The translations under genes were made by a program, and so were the position numbers. The notes under the pieces were generated by a model. It made no database searches, was not told where the DNA came from, and saw only the letters and a program-made list of their open reading frames with translations. DNA of 9,293 nucleotides, taken from NCBI GenBank assembly GCA_002499525.1, contig DAMC01000063.1:1-9293 (forward strand). Direction: 5' to 3'. Origin of the DNA: Nitrosopumilales archaeon UBA218 (GTDB taxonomy: Archaea; Thermoproteota; Nitrososphaeria; Nitrososphaerales; Nitrosopumilaceae). Of the stretch, positions 6,217-9,293 are shown in pieces (the stretch's first letter is position 1; every line of letters begins with the position of its first letter).

Positions 6217-7091
6217 TGAAAAAAATGAAACTGCCAAATCCTGGGCTTAGAAGCGCACTCATAAAAAAAGCAATTACGATAACACCGGATACAGGAATAC
6301 TGGATGCGATTGAAGTCATTCAAAAATATAGAATAGGCCGTCTTGTAGTTATAGATAGAAAATTCAAACCGATTGCAATTTTAACTGAAAAAGATATTCT
6401 GCGCTCACTATATCCTTTAGATAGTAAACCACTTGGAAAACTTCGTGTCTCGGATCTAATGTCAAAAAATCTAGTCACTGCAAAAAAAAGCGACTCAATT
6501 TATCACTGTGCAAAACTAATGAAACAACATGACATGAGCTCTATTGTAATTTTAAGAGATGATGATTCGATGGAAGGAATTGTTACAAAAACTGATCTCG
6601 TCTTTAATTTTTTAATTCAAAAAACAGATCCAGCAAAAATATCTGATTTCATGACTCATAAAGTCATTAGCGTTTCTGCAGGAGATTCTCTATTCCTAGT
6701 AGAAAGCATTCTAATTAACAACAAAATATCTAGAGTTCCTGTTCTAAAAAATCAAAAACTCGTTGGAATCATTACACATAGGGACTTTATTCCAGCACGA
6801 ATTCCAAATAGATTAGGGACATTTACTGACATTAACGAACTCAGAGACGTATGGTATAGCAAAATTCCTAGTCAATTCAATGTTAATCAGCTAAACTATA
6901 CTTTGACTTTTAGAGCTGAAGACATAATGAGTAAAAACCCAGTCACCATTACACCTACAGACGATGTTTCCCTTGCATCTCTAATCATGTATAGGTATGG
7001 GATTAGTGGGATTCCAGTCATGAAAACTTCGAAACTAGTGGGAATTATCACAAAATCAGACATTGTTTTCTCTCTTGCCAAAGAAGCATAA
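6216..7091 (+). CDS. Four-CBS-domain protein
   Basis: A 291-residue soluble protein with four CBS domains: about 16-66 (AITITPDTG ... AILTEKDIL), 80-132 (DLMSKNLVTAKKSDS ... GIVTKTDLV), 143-193 (SDFMTHKVISVSAGDS ... GIITHRDFI) and 236-288 (DIMSKNPVTITPTDD ... GIITKSDIV). These form two Bateman modules, the second split by a longer linker (about 195-234). Each domain ends in the G-I-[IV]-T-x-[TSR]-D type pattern whose Asp usually binds nucleotide ribose; CBS1 has ILTEKD. No catalytic domain is present, so it is a likely nucleotide sensor acting on partners. The start GTG overlaps the Usp stop by one base; an ATG three codons later (6225) is an alternative. It lies between a Usp and a PRTase gene in one operon, all three linked to adenine nucleotides or PRPP. 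Confidence 0.92.
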   Translation: MKKMKLPNPGLRSALIKKAITITPDTGILDAIEVIQKYRIGRLVVIDRKFKPIAILTEKDILRSLYPLDSKPLGKLRVSDLMSKNLVTAKKSDSIYHCAKLMKQHDMSSIVILRDDDSMEGIVTKTDLVFNFLIQKTDPAKISDFMTHKVISVSAGDSLFLVESILINNKISRVPVLKNQKLVGIITHRDFIPARIPNRLGTFTDINELRDVWYSKIPSQFNVNQLNYTLTFRAEDIMSKNPVTITPTDDVSLASLIMYRYGISGIPVMKTSKLVGIITKSDIVFSLAKEA

Positions 7092-7093
7092 GC

Positions 7094-7747
7094 TTGTCAA
7101 AAACACACATTCACGACCGACATCACGCTGGTAAATTATTGGCAGAAAAGCTTGTACCAATTGTAAAAGGCAAGGATTGTTTAGTACTTTCAATTCCTAG
7201 GGGAGGAGTAATTATTGGTGATGAAATTGCAAGAGCACTGGGTTTCCCACTCGATGTGATCATCTCTAAAAAAATTACACCACCTGATTATCCAGAATAT
7301 GCAATAGGTTCTGTGACGTATGATGGAGTGATGTATTGTGGTCGAGAATGGGTCCGTTATTCTAATCAATCAAAATTTCAAGAGGAGATTAATAAAAAAA
7401 TTGTCGAGATTGAAAAACAAATTCAGATCTACAGAGGCAATACAAAATATGATTTCGAAAATAAGACTATTCTACTAGTAGACGATGGAATTGCGACTGG
7501 AGCAACTGTCTGTGCAATTTTGAAATGGTTATCTAAAAAAAATGTAAATCAGATAATTATTGTAACTCCGGTGATACCATACACTACGCAAGAAATAATC
7601 AAAAGATTTGGGGTTCAGATAGTGGCATTAGAGACACCTTTGGAATTTTCCTCAGTTCAGCAGTTTTATCGAAAGTATGATCAGATCCCAGAACAAATAG
7701 TGAAAAATATTCTACAGAAATATAGGAATTCATCACCTTATAATTAA
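7094..7747 (+). CDS. Predicted phosphoribosyltransferase (COG1926 type)
   Basis: A 217-residue type I phosphoribosyltransferase. The PRPP-binding loop is seen as ILLVDDGIATGAT (126-138), with the two Asp residues and the following Gly-rich turn. Upstream, LSIPRGGVIIGDEIARALG (32-50) and DVIISKKI...PEYAIGSV (54-73) match the COG1926 group of predicted PRTases rather than a known purine or pyrimidine enzyme, so the base or other acceptor is unknown. The start TTG is 2 nt after the stop of the four-CBS gene and fits an operon of Usp, CBS and PRTase. The last 15 bp overlap the end of the minus-strand Usp gene. No upstream promoter is needed. Family confident, substrate not. Confidence 0.88.
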   Translation: MSKTHIHDRHHAGKLLAEKLVPIVKGKDCLVLSIPRGGVIIGDEIARALGFPLDVIISKKITPPDYPEYAIGSVTYDGVMYCGREWVRYSNQSKFQEEINKKIVEIEKQIQIYRGNTKYDFENKTILLVDDGIATGATVCAILKWLSKKNVNQIIIVTPVIPYTTQEIIKRFGVQIVALETPLEFSSVQQFYRKYDQIPEQIVKNILQKYRNSSPYN

Positions 7748-8194
7748 AACTGGACAATGTGCAAGTTCAGACACTTTTCTACTTATACTTCCGAGCGTTC
7801 TAATCTTGCCAATACCTTGTAAGCCTTGACTTCCTATGACTATAATGTCAATAGATTTCTTTTTAGCAATTTTGAGTATTTGTTCAACTATGTTGTCGTT
7901 ATTGATAATTTTATAGTGAATATCAATCCCCTTAGTTTTACAATACTGAATTTGCTCTCTTCTCATTTTCTCTGCCTCCATTTTTGTGGCTAGGAATATT
8001 TTTTTTCGAAATTCGTTCCTAGAAGAAGTCTTTACTAGTCCTAAAAGCGAACCAGGAGGGACTATTGGGTTAGCATTGATTATTGTACACAAGTAGATTA
8101 CCCCATGTCTAATTCTAGCCATCTCGATTGCATGGTCTAGTGATTTTTTAGAGTATTTGGAACCATCAAAAGGTACCAATATCCTACGATACAT
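7733..8194 (-). CDS. Universal stress protein with altered ATP loop
   Basis: A 153-residue Usp. The N-terminus RRILVPFDGSKYS (3-15) has the usual Asp10, and the C-terminus ends HCPVLIIR. The nucleotide loop reads GSQG (121-124) and then GS (135-136), with ten residues between rather than nine, so ATP binding is likely but less certain than in the neighbours. The middle is long and charged (KMEAEKMRREQIQ, 71-83) and fits a helix. The ATG start is directly before the conserved strand. It is the second gene after the Usp at 8627, separated by 7 nt, and is probably driven by that gene's promoter. Its 3' end overlaps the PRTase gene by 15 bp. Confidence 0.9.
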   Translation of the reverse strand: MYRRILVPFDGSKYSKKSLDHAIEMARIRHGVIYLCTIINANPIVPPGSLLGLVKTSSRNEFRKKIFLATKMEAEKMRREQIQYCKTKGIDIHYKIINNDNIVEQILKIAKKKSIDIIVIGSQGLQGIGKIRTLGSISRKVSELAHCPVLIIR

Positions 8195-8201
8195 GATAAT
8201 C

Positions 8202-8627
8202 CTATTTTACTAAGAGCACTGGAATCTTGGATTTATGCAAAACCGCATTTGATACACTGCCCAAGAAAAAATCAGAAACTCTATTCTTACCTCTGGCACC
8301 AATAACAATCAGATCGATCCTTTTCTTTTTGACAATATTGAGAATTTCCTCTACTGGATTACCAAATGTTATTGCATATGAAAAAAGAATTCCTTTTCTT
8401 GCAGAACGAGTTTTTGATACCTCCAAAAACTTGCCTGCCTCTTTTTTCTGATAAATATTGTATGGTACAACTGATGTCATAAAACCTGAAGGCAGAAATG
8501 GAATCGAATGTATGCCCAGAATCCTTGAATGACATACACGAGAAACCTCAATCGCAGTATCTAAAGCCCTGAATGAGGTTTGCGAACCATCCATTGGGAC
8601 AAGGATAGTTTTGATATTATTTTCCAC
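8202..8627 (-). CDS. Universal stress protein, first gene of minus-strand pair
   Basis: A 141-residue Usp with the N-terminal strand KTILVPMDGS (6-15), conserved Asp13, and a complete G-2x-G-9x-G-S ATP pattern (Gly110, Gly113, Gly123-Ser124) before IPVLLVK. It is close in plan to the Usp at 5794 (both have FLGSVS and HKS-IPVL), which suggests paralogues from duplication. The GTG start lies about 25 bp after a TATA-like TTTAAATT on the minus strand, consistent with a leaderless mRNA. It leads a second Usp gene by 7 nt and is transcribed away from the candidate RNA. Confidence 0.92.
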   Translation of the reverse strand: MENNIKTILVPMDGSQTSFRALDTAIEVSRVCHSRILGIHSIPFLPSGFMTSVVPYNIYQKKEAGKFLEVSKTRSARKGILFSYAITFGNPVEEILNIVKKKRIDLIVIGARGKNRVSDFFLGSVSNAVLHKSKIPVLLVK

Positions 8628-8648
8628 AACACTAAATTTTCATATTTT

Positions 8649-8673
8649 AATTTAAAGACCCTATCAGATTATC
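8649..8673 (-). promoter_or_regulatory. GATAAT/TATA promoter of the minus-strand Usp pair
   Basis: On the minus strand: GATAATCTG (8673-8665), 8 nt, then TTTAAATT (8656-8649), centred about 25 bp before the GTG at 8627. Same boxes and spacing as the promoters at 5744-5768 and 8704-8728. Confidence 0.6.
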
Positions 8674-8689
8674 AGAAATAATAACATCC

Positions 8690-8728
8690 TGATTTTCAGC
8701 ATTGATAATCATATGTGATCTTTAATTT
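8690..8728 (+). promoter_or_regulatory. GATAAT/TATA promoter of the candidate RNA, with 20-nt conserved block
   Basis: TGATTTTCAGCATTGATAAT (8690-8709) differs at one base from the block upstream of the two-CBS gene (minus strand 5738-5719). GATAATCAT (8704-8712) is followed after 8 nt by TTTAATTT (8721-8728). The TATA centre is about 25 bp before G8750, which is exactly where the RNA's first stem begins. Confidence 0.6.
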
Positions 8729-8749
8729 TATTCAATGCATATTTGAAAT

Positions 8750-8850
8750 GTGCAGGATTCGTCCTGCACCATGGACGGGAATGCGGGGTGTAATAACCCA
8801 GACGAACATACTTTGGTATGACGGATATGCATTCTCGTCTTTATCAGTTT
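8750..8850 (+). ncRNA. Candidate structured non-coding RNA
   Basis: A segment of about 100 nt with unusually strong base pairing. Hairpin 1: eight perfect pairs, 8750-8757 with 8762-8769, closed by a TTCG loop. Main stem: eleven pairs, 8774-8784 with 8829-8839, one being G·U. Inside the main stem are two small hairpins, 8786-8789 with 8796-8799 and 8807-8811 with 8816-8820 (loop TTTG), giving a three-way junction. By my count 46 of the 90 bases from 8750 to 8839 are G or C, far above the flanking AT-rich DNA. A TATA box lies 25 bp upstream, and a T-run follows at 8848-8851. No tRNA, SRP, RNase P, C/D or H/ACA signature was recognised. It lies between divergent Usp genes; the downstream Usp has its own TATA-like box, so this looks like a separate transcript. 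Strand follows the promoter and T-run. Function is unknown. Confidence 0.65.
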
Positions 8851-8851
8851 T
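8840..8851 (+). terminator. T-rich end signal of the candidate RNA
   Basis: The main stem of the candidate RNA ends at 8839 and is followed by TTTATCAGTTTT (8840-8851), with T-runs at 8840-8842 and 8848-8851. Archaeal RNA polymerase often stops at short T-runs. Weak evidence alone, but it lies between the RNA and the next gene's TATA-like box. Confidence 0.4.
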
Positions 8852-8867
8852 AAAAATCTAAAAAATC

Positions 8868-8875
8868 ATTAAATT
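8868..8875 (+). promoter_or_regulatory. TATA-like box of the last Usp gene
   Basis: ATTAAATT is centred about 29 bp before the ATG at 8901, the same distance as in the Usp operon at 5794. No GATAAT box stands 8 nt upstream, so this Usp gene may be controlled differently from the other three. Confidence 0.4.
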
Positions 8876-8900
8876 CTTTTTTAGTATTGTTTAATTGAAA

Positions 8901-9293
8901 ATGTCGCAGATTTTTTCTAAAATTCTTGTATGCTGTGATGGTTCTAAATATTCTGAAAAAGCAATCAGATTAGCATGCGATTTATCAAAAACTTACAATT
9001 CACAACTAATCTTGATTCATGTTATCGATAAGACCCGTAAATCCGACTTCCTTGCAGGCTCGGAATATACCAATATTCTTAGAAAATATGCAAAAGAAGT
9101 CATTGTAAACGCTCAAAAAATCACCAATGAGCAAGGAATTACCACAAAGGTAGTCACTAAAGAAGGAAATGTTGCAAACGAAATTGTAAATTATTCAAAA
9201 GAAAACAAAATAGATTTGGTTCTTGTAGGTAGCAAAGGGCTAGGTGCAGTTATGAAGTTTCTTTTGGGTTCTATTTCAATTAAAGTTGCTAAT
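8901..9293 (+). CDS. Universal stress protein (3' end outside window)
   Basis: An open frame of 131 codons from ATG 8901 runs off the window edge. It begins SKILVCCDGSKYSEKAI (6-22), with Asp13, and has the ATP pattern G-2x-G-9x-G-S (Gly110, Gly113, Gly123-Ser124: GSKG...LLGS). Only the last strand, about 10-15 residues, is missing. This is the fourth Usp gene in 3.5 kb and the only one of the four not headed by, or in an operon headed by, a GATAAT promoter. Its double Cys (CCDGS, 11-15) in the first strand is distinctive. A TATA-like box at 8868-8875 fits a leaderless message. Confidence 0.9.
   Translation, partial: MSQIFSKILVCCDGSKYSEKAIRLACDLSKTYNSQLILIHVIDKTRKSDFLAGSEYTNILRKYAKEVIVNAQKITNEQGITTKVVTKEGNVANEIVNYSKENKIDLVLVGSKGLGAVMKFLLGSISIKVAN

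Noticed and set aside
8771..8821. 16-codon frame (ATG to TGA) inside the structured segment
   Set aside because: Very short, unlike any peptide I recognise, and the same bases are used by the stems; RNA structure explains the segment better.
8750..8850. tRNA, C/D or H/ACA guide RNA
   Set aside because: No cloverleaf, no T-arm motif, no proper C/D boxes and no ACA after the main stem.
8750..8900. Riboswitch or leader of the Usp gene at 8901
   Set aside because: A T-run follows the structure and the Usp gene has its own TATA-like box at 8868-8875 at the usual distance, so a separate transcript is more likely; not fully excluded.
1..9293. CRISPR arrays, insertion sequences, phage or toxin-antitoxin pairs
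   Set aside because: No regularly spaced repeats, transposase, terminal repeats or integrase seen; gene content looks like core chromosome.

Overview
The window looks like chromosomal DNA of an AT-rich archaeon, most likely of the Nitrososphaerota (Thaumarchaeota, ammonia-oxidiser relatives, Nitrosopumilus-like). This rests on a group II chaperonin (thermosome), an archaeal ATP-cone/Mrr-type nuclease, a lactate/malate-type dehydrogenase, a cupredoxin-like secreted domain, many small universal stress (Usp) and CBS proteins, frequent TTG/GTG starts, and TATA-like boxes about 24-30 bp upstream of start codons with no obvious Shine-Dalgarno (leaderless style). The assignment is inferred from recognition, not from a search.

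Layout. 1-132: tail of an unrecognised gene. 206-1574: a two-gene unit, a membrane-anchored degenerate cupredoxin and a malate dehydrogenase. 4020-1564 (minus): thermosome followed after 3 nt by an ATP-cone nuclease, ending tail-to-tail over the dehydrogenase. 4212-4388: a short ribbon-helix-helix protein with a TTG start. 4537-5220: a VIT1/CCC1-type metal transporter, convergent with a two-CBS-domain protein (minus). 5794-7747: a tight operon of Usp, four-CBS-domain protein and phosphoribosyltransferase, running tail-to-tail into two further Usp genes on the minus strand (8627-7733). 8750-8850: a strongly structured, G+C-rich segment without a convincing ORF, read as a probable non-coding RNA. 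8901 onward: a fourth Usp gene, cut by the window edge.

The most interesting signal joins the right half together. The two divergent intergenic regions (5699-5793 and 8628-8749) hold four promoters built the same way: a GATAAT-type box, exactly 8 nt, then a TATA-like box, with the start about 24-30 bp further on. They serve a CBS protein, the Usp-CBS-PRTase operon, a Usp pair and the candidate RNA. Two of them also share a 20-nt block with one mismatch. This suggests a small regulon, possibly energy or nucleotide stress, in which Usp and CBS adenylate-binding proteins, a phosphoribosyltransferase and a structured RNA are co-controlled by one unidentified factor. The motif and structure are visible in the sequence; the regulon and its signal are inference.
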